Shown here piece by piece: positions 47,442-56,670 of a stretch of 64,000 nt of DNA. The notes beneath the pieces were generated by a model. The model saw only the letters and a program-made list of their open reading frames with translations. It was not told the origin of the DNA and did not search any database. The position numbers and the translations under genes were made by a program. How positions within the stretch are numbered: position 1 is the first letter of the stretch; every line of letters begins with the position of its first letter. Source of the stretch: Paenibacillus qinlingensis (GTDB lineage: Bacteria; Bacillota; Bacilli; Paenibacillales; NBRC-103111); the NCBI RefSeq assembly GCF_013204845.1, contig NZ_JABMKY010000007.1:62001-126000 (forward strand). The letters run 5' to 3'.

Positions 47442-48923
47442 ATGATGTTAAGCGTAAGAAAAACATGGCATGCGGCAGCTGCCTTTGTTTTTGCTTTTAC
47501 ACTTCTTTTTGCGAATATAATTCATTTGGAAAGTTTTGTGGATTGGAGTGGCGATGCAGGCGATATTTGGAAGACGATTACAACTTACTACGACAGTTAT
47601 ACATACCAGTCTTATGTTCTTTATAAAGGATATCAAGCTGTATTCCCATATGTATGGCTGTATGAACTTTCTAGGTACCTAAATATTAATGAGTTCATAC
47701 CGATTAAAGTATACTATTCGTTGTTATTTGCTTATTCGGTTGCTATTGGTATGCCGTATATAGTTTCGAAACTATGTAAAGTGAAAATAAACTTGGTTAT
47801 GCGATTTATATTTATAGCCATCGCTTTTACCATTTGGCAACCTTCTGGTGCATTAAGACAATTGATGATTGATTTGCCAAGTTTTACGTATTTTGTTTTG
47901 GGAACTAGTGTTATATTTTTGATACAAGATATACCTTTTACTAAGAAGTATAAGTTGGCTTATTTTATATTGGCAGGACTTTCTTGTGGATTAGCAAGTG
48001 GTGGTAGTGGACAATATGGAGTAGCTGCAATATTATTGTTTATTTACGCTTGTATCATAATTTTTAAAAAAGATTTTAGCAAAATAATTTCTAGAGAAAG
48101 TAGTAAGTTTTTAGTAGTGCCTATTACTTGTATAGTATTACTAACAGTTGGGTTGGGAGTAGTAAAATTTGTTGAGGTTCAGTTCCAAAATGTGGTTATT
48201 GAAAGGATATATCCGGGCAAGGTAGGGTTAGCCACAAGCAAACAATGGGCTCAATATGCCTTAAGCGCAAAATTATTGGGTATGACAATGGGCCCAGATT
48301 TAACGGTTATCCCTGACAATAGAGGAACGGCAATAATTAAGGAAAAAGATGGTGATAAAGCAAATGAAAGAATTGAATTATTACCAAAGGGCGGAGGGGT
48401 CTATTCGAATAGTGAATATATTAAATTGATAGTAAAACATCCAGTAGATTTTATTTCGAGGTGGTGTAACAGACTTTTAATAGCTATAAGTTTTGATGGA
48501 TTGGATCCAAGTGTTTCGATGTTAACACTGGGAGCTACGCTTGTTTATATTTGCTTCCGATCAATATATAAGAATTGTAAAACGCTAAGTTCTTTTTTTA
48601 CACCAAACTCCTTAATTGTTTTAGCTTTTGTTTTTACCATTTTAAGTATTAGTGTTGCACATATAGAAAAAAGATATGCACTCTCTATACAAGCCTTAAT
48701 AATGGGAGTTGGCTTGCTAAATGGTGACATTGTAAACTTATTGAGAAACGGGGTAAGATCTATCAAGCAAATAATTGATGAGAAATCACTTCAAATCATT
48801 TGGCATGGAAGTTTGTCTTACTCATTAGTTATTTATTTTGTGTTCTTGATACTTTACATTACCCATTTTGCATCTATATTCGAGTTACTAGGACCTATTT
48901 CTGGAATATTATTCAAGCCATAG
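47442..48923 (+). CDS. Polytopic membrane protein, probable GT-C-type glycosyltransferase (GtrC-like role)
   Basis: This 493-residue protein has about ten membrane segments and one larger hydrophilic loop (about residues 260-350). Early in the sequence, DWSGDAGDIWKTITTYYDSY puts acidic residues in the first loop, as in GT-C enzymes using polyprenol-phosphate sugars. No close family is recognised. Start ATG 47442 follows AGGGAG by seven bases; the frame is open further up to 47361 but without a ribosome site. Directly downstream is gtrA, and a GtrB-type transferase lies at 55.7 kb, which suggests a three-part GtrABC system with this as the transferring enzyme. Confidence 0.6.
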   Translation: MMLSVRKTWHAAAAFVFAFTLLFANIIHLESFVDWSGDAGDIWKTITTYYDSYTYQSYVLYKGYQAVFPYVWLYELSRYLNINEFIPIKVYYSLLFAYSVAIGMPYIVSKLCKVKINLVMRFIFIAIAFTIWQPSGALRQLMIDLPSFTYFVLGTSVIFLIQDIPFTKKYKLAYFILAGLSCGLASGGSGQYGVAAILLFIYACIIIFKKDFSKIISRESSKFLVVPITCIVLLTVGLGVVKFVEVQFQNVVIERIYPGKVGLATSKQWAQYALSAKLLGMTMGPDLTVIPDNRGTAIIKEKDGDKANERIELLPKGGGVYSNSEYIKLIVKHPVDFISRWCNRLLIAISFDGLDPSVSMLTLGATLVYICFRSIYKNCKTLSSFFTPNSLIVLAFVFTILSISVAHIEKRYALSIQALIMGVGLLNGDIVNLLRNGVRSIKQIIDEKSLQIIWHGSLSYSLVIYFVFLILYITHFASIFELLGPISGILFKP

Positions 48924-48968
48924 TGGAATCCTTGCAGAATACGACTAGCTTATGGAAGGTTTACAATA

Positions 48969-49382
48969 ATGCGATCCCAAACTATTAAATTTTTGATTGT
49001 AGGAGTACTAAATACCATTGTTGGTTATATAGTTTATTTTCTTTGTTTGAGATCTTTTGATTTAAATTATATGTTTTCGTTGCTAATTGCCCATACTCTC
49101 GGAGTAGTTCACAGTTACTTGTGGAATAGCAAGTGGACCTTTAAATCGGGAAGTCATACATATAAAAACTTGGTGAAATTCATGGGAGTTTATGTATGTT
49201 CATTCTTAATTAATTTGTTATTGCTTTATATAATGGTTAACTATCTAAGAATAAACCCTTTGTTCTCTCAGGTTGTTGCATTATTTATAACAACCGTAGT
49301 TAGTTTCATTGGTCATAAATTTTGGAGTTTCAAAACTAATAAATTTCAAAAATGGAGCGTAAGACATGTTGATAATAAATGA
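48969..49382 (+). CDS. GtrA family membrane protein
   Basis: The 137-residue protein has four membrane helices. FLIVGVLNTIVGYIVYFL at the start, HSYLWNSKWTFK and SFIGHKFWSFK near the end are GtrA signatures. GtrA proteins are thought to flip polyprenol-phosphate-linked monosaccharides to the outside. It follows the polytopic protein after 45 bp and overlaps the RfbH gene by 17 bp. GGAAGG lies nine bases before the ATG. Confidence 0.9.
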   Translation: MRSQTIKFLIVGVLNTIVGYIVYFLCLRSFDLNYMFSLLIAHTLGVVHSYLWNSKWTFKSGSHTYKNLVKFMGVYVCSFLINLLLLYIMVNYLRINPLFSQVVALFITTVVSFIGHKFWSFKTNKFQKWSVRHVDNK

Positions 49383-50922
49383 TTTAGTTCAATGTAAATT
49401 AACTAGTGATTTAGCTGTTATTACTAATGTTAATGTTGTAGGCAGTATATATGAAGTTGTTAAACTAAACGTTAAGGAACTAACAGAACCTAATTTTCAA
49501 ATGCTTATAGAAATTGACGGAATGGGTAGTAGGGTATTTGATATTAGGGAAAAAGGTATTTATGATGAGTCGGAAATTATTTATGTAAGCAGTATATCTA
49601 GAGATGTTGCTGAGAAAATTATGAGATTCGAATTGCTGTCGAAAGTAGAATTGTTTTATAAAACATTTCATGAGAAAAAGGAATCCTTCAATTCAGACTC
49701 TTCAACTATCTCATACGGTGGACGTGTGTACGATGAAAAAGAAATGAAAAATCTTGTCGATTCTTCCTTGGATTTTTGGTTAACCGCAGGAAGATTCAGC
49801 AAACAATTTGAAAAAGAGTTTGCTGAATTTATTGGAGTCAGATATGCTTTATTAACTAATTCAGGTTCGTCAGCAAATTTACTGGCTTTTTCAGCACTTA
49901 CTTCCCCGAAATTGGGAAATAGACGTATATTACCTGGTGATGAAGTTATCACTGTAGCAGCTGGCTTTCCAACTACAGTAACTCCAATTGTACAAAATGG
50001 TGCTGTTCCAGTGTTTGTTGATGTCGATCTTGGGACTTATAACATTATGGTAGATAGAATTGAAGGGGCCATTTCAGAAAAGACAAAGGCAATTATGATT
50101 GCCCATACCATGGGTAATCCATTTGAAATAGATAAAGTAATAGATTTAGCACAAAAATATAATCTTTGGGTCATTGAAGATAATTGTGATGCACTGGGAG
50201 CAAAGTTTGAAGGTAAATTGACAGGTACCTTCGGTGATATTGCAACATCTAGCTTTTATCCGCCACACCATATGACCATGGGAGAAGGTGGAGCCGTTTA
50301 TACAAATAACCCCCAACTTAAGATGATTATTGAATCATTCAGAGACTGGGGAAGAGATTGTTGGTGCCCTTCTGGTTGTGATAATACTTGTAAAAAAAGA
50401 TTTGGATGGGAAGTAGGAACACTTCCATATGGTTATGATCATAAGTATACATACTCACATATCGGCTATAACTTAAGAGTATCTGATATGCAAGCTGCTG
50501 TTGGTGTTGAGCAACTAAAAAAAGTCCCTTCTTTTGTTGAAACAAGAATAAAAAATTTTAATAGATTATTAGAAGGATTAAAGGAACTTGATGATTATTT
50601 TATCTTTCCTACTGCAACGAGGAATTCTGAACCTAGCTGGTTTGGATTTATTTTAACTTTACGTGAGAATTTAAACTTCACTAAGAATGATATTGTTAAC
50701 TTTTTGGAAGGAAATAGAATACAGACACGTATGTTATTTGCAGGTAATTTGACACGACAGCCTGCTTTCCAAGGAGTTAATTATCGTGTCTATGGTGATC
50801 TGACAAATACAGATAAAATATTAAATGATACATTTTTAGTTGGTGTTTATCCTGGACTGAACGAAGTAATGATTGACCACATGATTAGAAAAATAAAAGA
50901 ATTTGTTTCTAAAAATAGTTAG
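49366..50922 (+). CDS. rfbH: CDP-4-keto-6-deoxyglucose 3-dehydrase (RfbH/DdhC, E1) with N-terminal extension
   Basis: RfbH is a PMP- and [2Fe-2S]-dependent enzyme removing the C3 hydroxyl of CDP-4-keto-6-deoxyglucose. The match to RfbH from about residue 80 is strong: DSSLDFWLTAGRFSKQFE, AGFPTTVTPIVQNG, the PLP-site His replacing Lys in FYPPHHMTMGEGG (about 297-309), the Cys set in DCWCPSGCDNTC (about 331-342), and FAGNLTRQPAF. Known RfbH proteins are about 437 residues; this has 518, the surplus being a beta-rich N-terminal segment (about 1-78) of unknown role. The iron-sulfur reductase partner (E3) is not in the window. The gene overlaps gtrA. Confidence 0.93.
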   Translation: MLIINDLVQCKLTSDLAVITNVNVVGSIYEVVKLNVKELTEPNFQMLIEIDGMGSRVFDIREKGIYDESEIIYVSSISRDVAEKIMRFELLSKVELFYKTFHEKKESFNSDSSTISYGGRVYDEKEMKNLVDSSLDFWLTAGRFSKQFEKEFAEFIGVRYALLTNSGSSANLLAFSALTSPKLGNRRILPGDEVITVAAGFPTTVTPIVQNGAVPVFVDVDLGTYNIMVDRIEGAISEKTKAIMIAHTMGNPFEIDKVIDLAQKYNLWVIEDNCDALGAKFEGKLTGTFGDIATSSFYPPHHMTMGEGGAVYTNNPQLKMIIESFRDWGRDCWCPSGCDNTCKKRFGWEVGTLPYGYDHKYTYSHIGYNLRVSDMQAAVGVEQLKKVPSFVETRIKNFNRLLEGLKELDDYFIFPTATRNSEPSWFGFILTLRENLNFTKNDIVNFLEGNRIQTRMLFAGNLTRQPAFQGVNYRVYGDLTNTDKILNDTFLVGVYPGLNEVMIDHMIRKIKEFVSKNS

Positions 50923-50927
50923 GATTA

Positions 50928-50961
50928 TGGGAGGGCAACCTCCCAATTTTAATTCTTTTTC
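50928..50961 (+). terminator. Hairpin after rfbH, probable terminator
   Basis: TGGGAGG-GCAA-CCTCCCA (50928-50945) followed by ATTTTAATTCTTTTT. It divides rfbH from the CDP-glucose genes. Confidence 0.75.
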
Positions 50962-51020
50962 ATATATTAATTTACAGTGAAAAAATTATAAGATTAGTAT
51001 AAATAATTTAGGAGGTTTAT

Positions 51021-51818
51021 ATGAAAGTTGTAATATTAGCTGGTGGATACGGTACAAGAATTAGTGAGGAATCTCACCTTAAACCAAAACCGATGATTGA
51101 AATCGGACAAAGACCGATTCTGTGGCATATCATGAAGATTTATTCGTCTTATGGATATAATGATTTTGTAATCTGCTTAGGTTACATGGGATATTATATT
51201 AAGGAATATTTTGCGCATTACTTCCTTCATGAATCAGATGTTACTTTCGATTTTAGAAATGATAATGAAAACATCATCCATAATCATTCTGCCGAGCCAT
51301 GGAAAGTAACACTTGTTAATACTGGAATAGATACGATGACTGGTGGTAGGGTTAAAAGAATTCAACCATATATTGGTCATGAACCATTTATGCTAACATA
51401 TGGTGATGGTGTTTCAAATGTGAATATTAAAGAATTAGTTGAATTTCATAAATTGAGTGGAAGATTGGCGACGGTAACTTCTATACAACCGGATGGCCGA
51501 TTTGGGGCTTTGGACATATCTGATTACAATGAAGTGCGTGGCTTTCAGGAGAAACCTCGAGGAGATGGCTCTTGGATAAACGCAGGTTTTTTTGTTTGTC
51601 AGCCTGAGGTGTTTGACTTTATAGAGAACGACTCCTCTGTTTTTGAGAAAGACCCATTGGAGAATCTTGCGAAATCTGGGGAGTTAATGGCGTACAAACA
51701 TAAAGGATTCTGGCAGCCAATGGATACACTACGTGACAGAAACCATTTGGAACAATTGTGGGCAAGTGAGAAAGCACCTTGGAAAATTTGGGATAAAGAA
51801 TCGGTGAAGAATGTATGA
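51021..51818 (+). CDS. rfbF: Glucose-1-phosphate cytidylyltransferase
   Basis: The 265-residue enzyme makes CDP-glucose from CTP and glucose-1-phosphate. Signatures are VVILAGGYGTRISEES, the catalytic KPKPMIEIGQRPILWHIM, TGGRVKRI, LTYGDGVSNVNI and FWQPMDTLRD near the end. It is the first step of the CDP-3,6-dideoxyhexose path. TAGGAGG precedes the ATG, and its stop overlaps the start of the dehydratase by ATGA, indicating coupled translation. Confidence 0.95.
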   Translation: MKVVILAGGYGTRISEESHLKPKPMIEIGQRPILWHIMKIYSSYGYNDFVICLGYMGYYIKEYFAHYFLHESDVTFDFRNDNENIIHNHSAEPWKVTLVNTGIDTMTGGRVKRIQPYIGHEPFMLTYGDGVSNVNIKELVEFHKLSGRLATVTSIQPDGRFGALDISDYNEVRGFQEKPRGDGSWINAGFFVCQPEVFDFIENDSSVFEKDPLENLAKSGELMAYKHKGFWQPMDTLRDRNHLEQLWASEKAPWKIWDKESVKNV

Positions 51819-52894
51819 TTGAATTCTGGAAAAATAAACGAGTGTTTGTTACAGGACACACAGGTTTTAAGGGGTCTTGGCTATGTTTGTGGTTAATCCA
51901 GATGGAAGCAAAAGTAGCGGGCTATGCTCAACTCCCTCCTACATCTCCGAGTTTATTTGAGATATGTAACATAAAGGAATTGCTAGATCAATCAACAATT
52001 GCAGATATTAGAGATTTTGAATTATTAAAAACAGCAATGACAGAATTTAAACCTGATATTGTTATACACATGGCGGCGCAACCGCTAGTTAGAGATTCGT
52101 ACAAAATCCCAGTTGAAACATATTCTGTTAATGTCATGGGAACTGTAAATTTATTTGAAGCTATTCGAGTGGTACCTAGTGTAAAGGCTGTGGTTAATGT
52201 AACGACAGACAAATGCTACGAGAATCAGGAATGGGAGTGGGGTTATCGTGAAAATGAGCGGTTGGGAGGATACGATCCTTACTCTAGTAGTAAAGCTTGC
52301 GCTGAATTGGTTACATCAGCTTACAGAAATTCATTTTTCAATAGCGAGAGATATTCAGAGCATGGAACAGCTTTAGCTTCAGCTAGAGCTGGGAATGTAA
52401 TTGGTGGAGGAGATTGGGCGGCTGATCGCTTGATTCCCGATTGTATTCGATTTCTTTTGGAAGAAAAAGAGATTATAATTAGAAACCCGAATTCGATAAG
52501 ACCATGGCAACATGTTTTAGAGCCATTAGGAGGCTACTTGTTACTGGCTGAAAAATTATATTTACATGGTACAAAATACGCAGAAGGATGGAATTTCGGT
52601 CCCGCGGATAGCGATGCAAAATCTGTAAACTGGATTGTAGATAAGATATGCGAATTATGGGCTGAGGATAGCATTTACACTGTAGACAAAGGTCCGCACC
52701 CACATGAGGCGCATTATTTAAAGTTAGATTGTTCAAAGGCAAAAACGCATTTGGGTTGGGAACCCCGATGGAACTTAGAAGAAACACTGGAGAGCATAGT
52801 ATCTTGGACGCAAAGATATCGTGAAGGTGCCAATATGAGGCAAGTATGTTTTGAACAAATTGAAAATTATGTTAATACACAATTTAAACGATAA
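51815..52894 (+). CDS. rfbG: CDP-glucose 4,6-dehydratase
   Basis: This 359-residue SDR enzyme converts CDP-glucose to CDP-4-keto-6-deoxyglucose. The NAD site is VFVTGHTGFKGSWL, the catalytic region includes TTDKCYEN and YDPYSSSKACAELV (Tyr/Lys pair), and RAGNVIGGGDWAADRL and IRPWQHVLEP are typical of RfbG. It overlaps rfbF by 4 bp. The product is the substrate of RfbH, encoded upstream at 49.4 kb. Confidence 0.95.
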   Translation: MIEFWKNKRVFVTGHTGFKGSWLCLWLIQMEAKVAGYAQLPPTSPSLFEICNIKELLDQSTIADIRDFELLKTAMTEFKPDIVIHMAAQPLVRDSYKIPVETYSVNVMGTVNLFEAIRVVPSVKAVVNVTTDKCYENQEWEWGYRENERLGGYDPYSSSKACAELVTSAYRNSFFNSERYSEHGTALASARAGNVIGGGDWAADRLIPDCIRFLLEEKEIIIRNPNSIRPWQHVLEPLGGYLLLAEKLYLHGTKYAEGWNFGPADSDAKSVNWIVDKICELWAEDSIYTVDKGPHPHEAHYLKLDCSKAKTHLGWEPRWNLEETLESIVSWTQRYREGANMRQVCFEQIENYVNTQFKR

Positions 52895-52921
52895 CTATAA
52901 ACATAACAAAAGGAGAATTCT

Positions 52922-54697
52922 ATGAAACTTTCAGATTATGTTATAGACTTTATTGCAGAAAATGGAGCTTCGCACGTATTTGAGTTTATTGGCGGAGCTA
53001 TTGCACATTTATTGGACTCCGTATATTTACGAGACGATATTCATTGCATTTCTGTTCGTCATGAACAAGCAGGAGCGTTTGCTGCAGAGGCATATGCGAG
53101 ATTAAATGGTAAACTTGGAGTAGCTATGGCTACTAGCGGTCCAGGTGCGTTGAATTTATTGACTGGAATAGGCAGTTGTTATTTTGATAGCGTTCCGTGC
53201 TTGTTTATTACAGGACAGGTAAATACTTATGAATACAAGTTTGATAAACCAGTCCGGCAAATTGGTTTTCAGGAAACTGATATTGTAAGTGTGGCTAAGT
53301 CATTAACTAAATATGCAGAACTTGTTACAGATCCAAAAATGATTAGATTTCATCTTGAAAAAGCTGTTTATCTAGCTCAAAATGGTCGCCCGGGGCCTGT
53401 ATTGCTTGATATACCTATGAATTTACAGAGAGAGAATATCGATCCAGATCGTCTTCTGAGTTTTTATAATACTGCTGAATATAAAGAATTGCAATCAAAG
53501 ATTAACCATAATGTCTCAGAAGGAGAATTGGAAGAAATTATTCAATTGCTCAAAAATGCTGATAGGCCTATCATTTTAGCAGGTGGGGGGATCAGAGCTG
53601 CTAATGCTGCAAATGAATTGCAGGATCTTGTGCAGTTGACTGGAATACCGATTGTTTCATCCTTAATGGGCCTTGATGCATTTCCGCATACACGAGACGA
53701 ATACATTGGTCTAATAGGGTCGTATGGTAATAGATACAGTAACCTAGCTATTGCTAATAGTGATTTAATTATAATATTAGGATCTAGACTTGATTCTAGA
53801 CAAACAGGTACTAGACCAGATACTTTTGGACGAGCTGCTAAAAAGATACACGTAGATATTGATTTTCATGAATTAAATGCGAAAGTTAATGTAGACATAG
53901 CTGTTCATAGTGACGTGAAAAGCTTTTTAATTTTACTAAATGAAAGACTCCATCAACACCAAAAGCGTAGCTATTCCGAATGGAAGGAAAAAATACAAAA
54001 TTACAAAATGAAATTTCCAACACGTTGTTATGATTCTCCGCAAGCGCATATAGATCCGAATACTTTTATGGAGTTGCTTTCAGCAAAAAGTGATGAGGGG
54101 GATGTAATCTGTCTTGATGTAGGACAGCATCAGATGTGGGCTTCGCAATCGTTTAAGTTAAAAGAGAATCAAAGGCTGTTAAATTCTGGGGGAATGGGAG
54201 CGATGGGTTTTGCTTTACCAGCAGCAATAGGAGCAGCTTTAGTAAATGACAATAGAGTCATTGTTATAGCTGGTGATGGTGGTATTCAGGTAAACATTCA
54301 AGAGTTTGATACGATTGCAAAGCATCGATTACCGATTAAAATCTTTGTTATGGATAATAACTGTCTTGGGATGGTCAGACAATTTCAAGATTTATATTTT
54401 GGAGGCCGTAAGCAATCTACAGTTTATTCTTCACCTAATATAATGAGAATCGCTCAAGCGTATGATATTCCTTCGTTCAATATAACTTCAATTGAGGAAG
54501 CTGAACTAAAAATTATTGAAGCCCTCAGCATCGAAGGACCAATAGTGATAGTAGTATCACTAGAGCAAAATACAACTGTTAATCCTAAATTAGTTGTAAA
54601 TAGACCTATTGAAGATATGTCGCCACATCTTGAGCGTCATGAACTGAAAGAACTGATGCTAATTGACCTGGTCGAGGAAGTGGAAGTACCTAAATAG
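52922..54697 (+). CDS. Thiamine-diphosphate enzyme, acetolactate synthase-like (YerE-like role)
   Basis: The 591-residue ThDP enzyme has the three-domain acetolactate synthase layout. The catalytic Glu is in SVRHEQAGAFAAEAYA (about residue 48), the FAD/central domain includes RPIILAGGGIRAAN, and the ThDP motif runs from GDGGIQVNIQEF to MDNNCLGM (about 453-485). It lies directly after the CDP-glucose genes and before a reductase. In Yersinia pseudotuberculosis O:VI, YerE, a ThDP flavoenzyme, adds a two-carbon unit from pyruvate to C4 of CDP-3,6-dideoxy-4-ketoglucose. The gene context here fits that role. An ordinary acetolactate synthase is less likely, as no ilvN or ilvC is nearby. Confidence 0.78.
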   Translation: MKLSDYVIDFIAENGASHVFEFIGGAIAHLLDSVYLRDDIHCISVRHEQAGAFAAEAYARLNGKLGVAMATSGPGALNLLTGIGSCYFDSVPCLFITGQVNTYEYKFDKPVRQIGFQETDIVSVAKSLTKYAELVTDPKMIRFHLEKAVYLAQNGRPGPVLLDIPMNLQRENIDPDRLLSFYNTAEYKELQSKINHNVSEGELEEIIQLLKNADRPIILAGGGIRAANAANELQDLVQLTGIPIVSSLMGLDAFPHTRDEYIGLIGSYGNRYSNLAIANSDLIIILGSRLDSRQTGTRPDTFGRAAKKIHVDIDFHELNAKVNVDIAVHSDVKSFLILLNERLHQHQKRSYSEWKEKIQNYKMKFPTRCYDSPQAHIDPNTFMELLSAKSDEGDVICLDVGQHQMWASQSFKLKENQRLLNSGGMGAMGFALPAAIGAALVNDNRVIVIAGDGGIQVNIQEFDTIAKHRLPIKIFVMDNNCLGMVRQFQDLYFGGRKQSTVYSSPNIMRIAQAYDIPSFNITSIEEAELKIIEALSIEGPIVIVVSLEQNTTVNPKLVVNRPIEDMSPHLERHELKELMLIDLVEEVEVPK

Positions 54698-54718
54698 ATT
54701 CTTTCATGGAGGATGGCA

Positions 54719-55672
54719 ATGGATACTTCCGTTATAAGGTCAAAAACGATAGCAATTCTAGGAGCAACAAGCCATATTGCCAAAAATCTAATTTATTACT
54801 TATCGGAAAATGAAAACTTTCACTTAGCCTTATTTGCTCGATCTTTCTCTAAGCTAGAATGTTTTATAAATGAGCACATGATTAACAAAAGTAAATATAC
54901 GTTACATGCTTTTGAACAGTTTAAATTTCATTCGTACGATGTAATTATTAATTGTATTGGCATTGTTGATTCTATAAAGTCTAAAGATGAATATAGTTCT
55001 GTATTCTCTGTGTCCGAATACTATGACAATTTAATTTTAAATTTTCTAGTTACCAACCCTAAAACATTATATATTAATTTAAGCAGCGGTGCGGCATACT
55101 CAACATCATTTGACCAACCTGCTAAAGAAATTACAAAAAGTGAAGTAGAAATTAATCGTCTATTACCGACTCATTTTTATGGAATTACAAAACTTTATAT
55201 GGAAGCAAAACACAGGGCTTATAATCAATTTAATATTGTTGATTTAAGAATATTTGGTTTTTTTAGTAGATTCATTGATTCAACATCAAAGTATTTGCTA
55301 ACAGACATCAGTGAATGTTTGAAAAAAAATGGAGTTTTCAAAACAAATCATATTGATATTGTAAGAGACTATATTCACCCTAGAGACTTTGTAGCTTTAG
55401 TAGAATTGTGTATTTATAAGCATGAGCTAAATGACGTGTTTGATGTATATAGTTTAAAACCAGTCAGTAAATTTGATTTAATAAACTATTTTGTTAAGGA
55501 ATATAACTTGAAAGTTGAGATTGATAGGACATTTTCACAAACTTCATCTTCAGGGTATAAATATAATTATTATTCTACAAACATAAGAAGCAAGAGCGTA
55601 TTAACATATGAGCCTAGGTACACTTCACTTGAAAGTGTAGGGGGAGAATTTAAAGTGATGTTCGATAAATAA
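54719..55672 (+). CDS. SDR-type NAD(P)-dependent reductase (YerF-like role)
   Basis: This 317-residue extended SDR protein has an N-terminal nucleotide-binding segment IAILGATSHIAKNL, INCIG, NLSSGAAYS and a YGITKLYMEAK catalytic Tyr-x3-Lys (about residue 160). RDYIHPRDFVALVELC is typical of sugar SDRs. In the yersiniose path a reductase (YerF) reduces the added acetyl group; the position after the ThDP enzyme suggests the same. It could instead reduce a 4-keto sugar (paratose/abequose type). GGAGG six bases before ATG 54719 decides the start over ATG 54713. Confidence 0.75.
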   Translation: MDTSVIRSKTIAILGATSHIAKNLIYYLSENENFHLALFARSFSKLECFINEHMINKSKYTLHAFEQFKFHSYDVIINCIGIVDSIKSKDEYSSVFSVSEYYDNLILNFLVTNPKTLYINLSSGAAYSTSFDQPAKEITKSEVEINRLLPTHFYGITKLYMEAKHRAYNQFNIVDLRIFGFFSRFIDSTSKYLLTDISECLKKNGVFKTNHIDIVRDYIHPRDFVALVELCIYKHELNDVFDVYSLKPVSKFDLINYFVKEYNLKVEIDRTFSQTSSSGYKYNYYSTNIRSKSVLTYEPRYTSLESVGGEFKVMFDK

Positions 55673-55698
55673 AAAAATAAGAACAAATAGGTGAAGTA

Positions 55699-56670
55699 AT
55701 GAAATTATTAAGTATTGTAACACCTTGTTATAATGAAGAATCAAATGTGGAAGAGTTGTATATGCAAGTCAAGGAGATTTGTAACAGCTTAGCTGGGTAT
55801 TCGTATGAACATATATTTATTGATAATGCGTCTAAAGACAATACAGTATCTATATTAAAAGAACTTGCAGCAAAGGATTCGAATGTAAAAGTAATTGTTA
55901 ACTCAAGAAACTTTGGACACATTAGATCCCCTTATCATGCATTGCTTCAAGCAAAAGGAGATGTGGTAATACTCATGGTCGCGGATTTACAGGATCCGCC
56001 GAAAATGATAAGGAATTTTGTTGATAAATGGGAAGAAGGTTACAAGATTGTATTAGGTGTGAAAAATCAGAGTGAAGAATCTCGATTAATGTTTGCTATT
56101 AGAAAAGTATATTATAATTTTATCAATAAAGTGTCTGAAATCGAGTTGACGAAAAATAATACCGGATTTGGTTTATATGATCAACAAGTTATTGAAGTGC
56201 TTCGAAAAATAGATGACCCTTACCCATATTTCCGAGGATTAATTTCAGATATTGGATTTGAAAGTTATAAGATCAACTACATTCAACCCGCTCGTAAAAG
56301 GGGCATTACAAAGAATAATTTTTATACATTGTACGACATAGCGATGTTAGGGATCACCAATCATTCAAAAATTCCTCTAAGATTGGCTGCTATGTTGGGG
56401 TTTGTAACTTCAGCAGTTAGCTTTATGGTTGCTATTTTATATTTCCTGGCTAAGTTGATCTTTTGGAATTATTTTGATGTAGGAATTGCTCCGCTTGTAA
56501 TAGGGTTATTTTTCTTTTCGTCGGTGCAACTGTTCTTCATTGGTATTATTGGGGAGTATATCGGTTCAATTCATACACAAGTATTAAAAAGACCTTTAGT
56601 AGTTGAAAAGGAAAGAATTAATTTTACTGAAGACATTAGACTTTCTAGAAATAACGAGAGTATAAACTAG
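55699..56670 (+). CDS. Family 2 glycosyltransferase, GtrB/polyprenol-phosphate type
   Basis: The 323-residue protein has LLSIVTPCYNEESNVEELY, DNASKDNT and MVADLQDPPKMI, the DPM1/GtrB set, and two C-terminal membrane segments (about residues 230-255 and 265-290). Such enzymes load a sugar onto polyprenol phosphate. With GtrA at 49.0 kb and the polytopic protein at 47.4 kb it makes a likely GtrABC system. The gene follows the CDP-sugar reductase by 26 bp, so the loaded sugar may be the CDP-derived one. AGGTGA precedes the ATG. Confidence 0.88.
   Translation: MKLLSIVTPCYNEESNVEELYMQVKEICNSLAGYSYEHIFIDNASKDNTVSILKELAAKDSNVKVIVNSRNFGHIRSPYHALLQAKGDVVILMVADLQDPPKMIRNFVDKWEEGYKIVLGVKNQSEESRLMFAIRKVYYNFINKVSEIELTKNNTGFGLYDQQVIEVLRKIDDPYPYFRGLISDIGFESYKINYIQPARKRGITKNNFYTLYDIAMLGITNHSKIPLRLAAMLGFVTSAVSFMVAILYFLAKLIFWNYFDVGIAPLVIGLFFFSSVQLFFIGIIGEYIGSIHTQVLKRPLVVEKERINFTEDIRLSRNNESIN

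Noticed and set aside
52922..54697. Housekeeping acetolactate synthase for branched amino acids
   Set aside because: It cannot be fully excluded, but there is no regulatory subunit or ilv gene, and it stands between CDP-glucose dehydratase and a sugar SDR.
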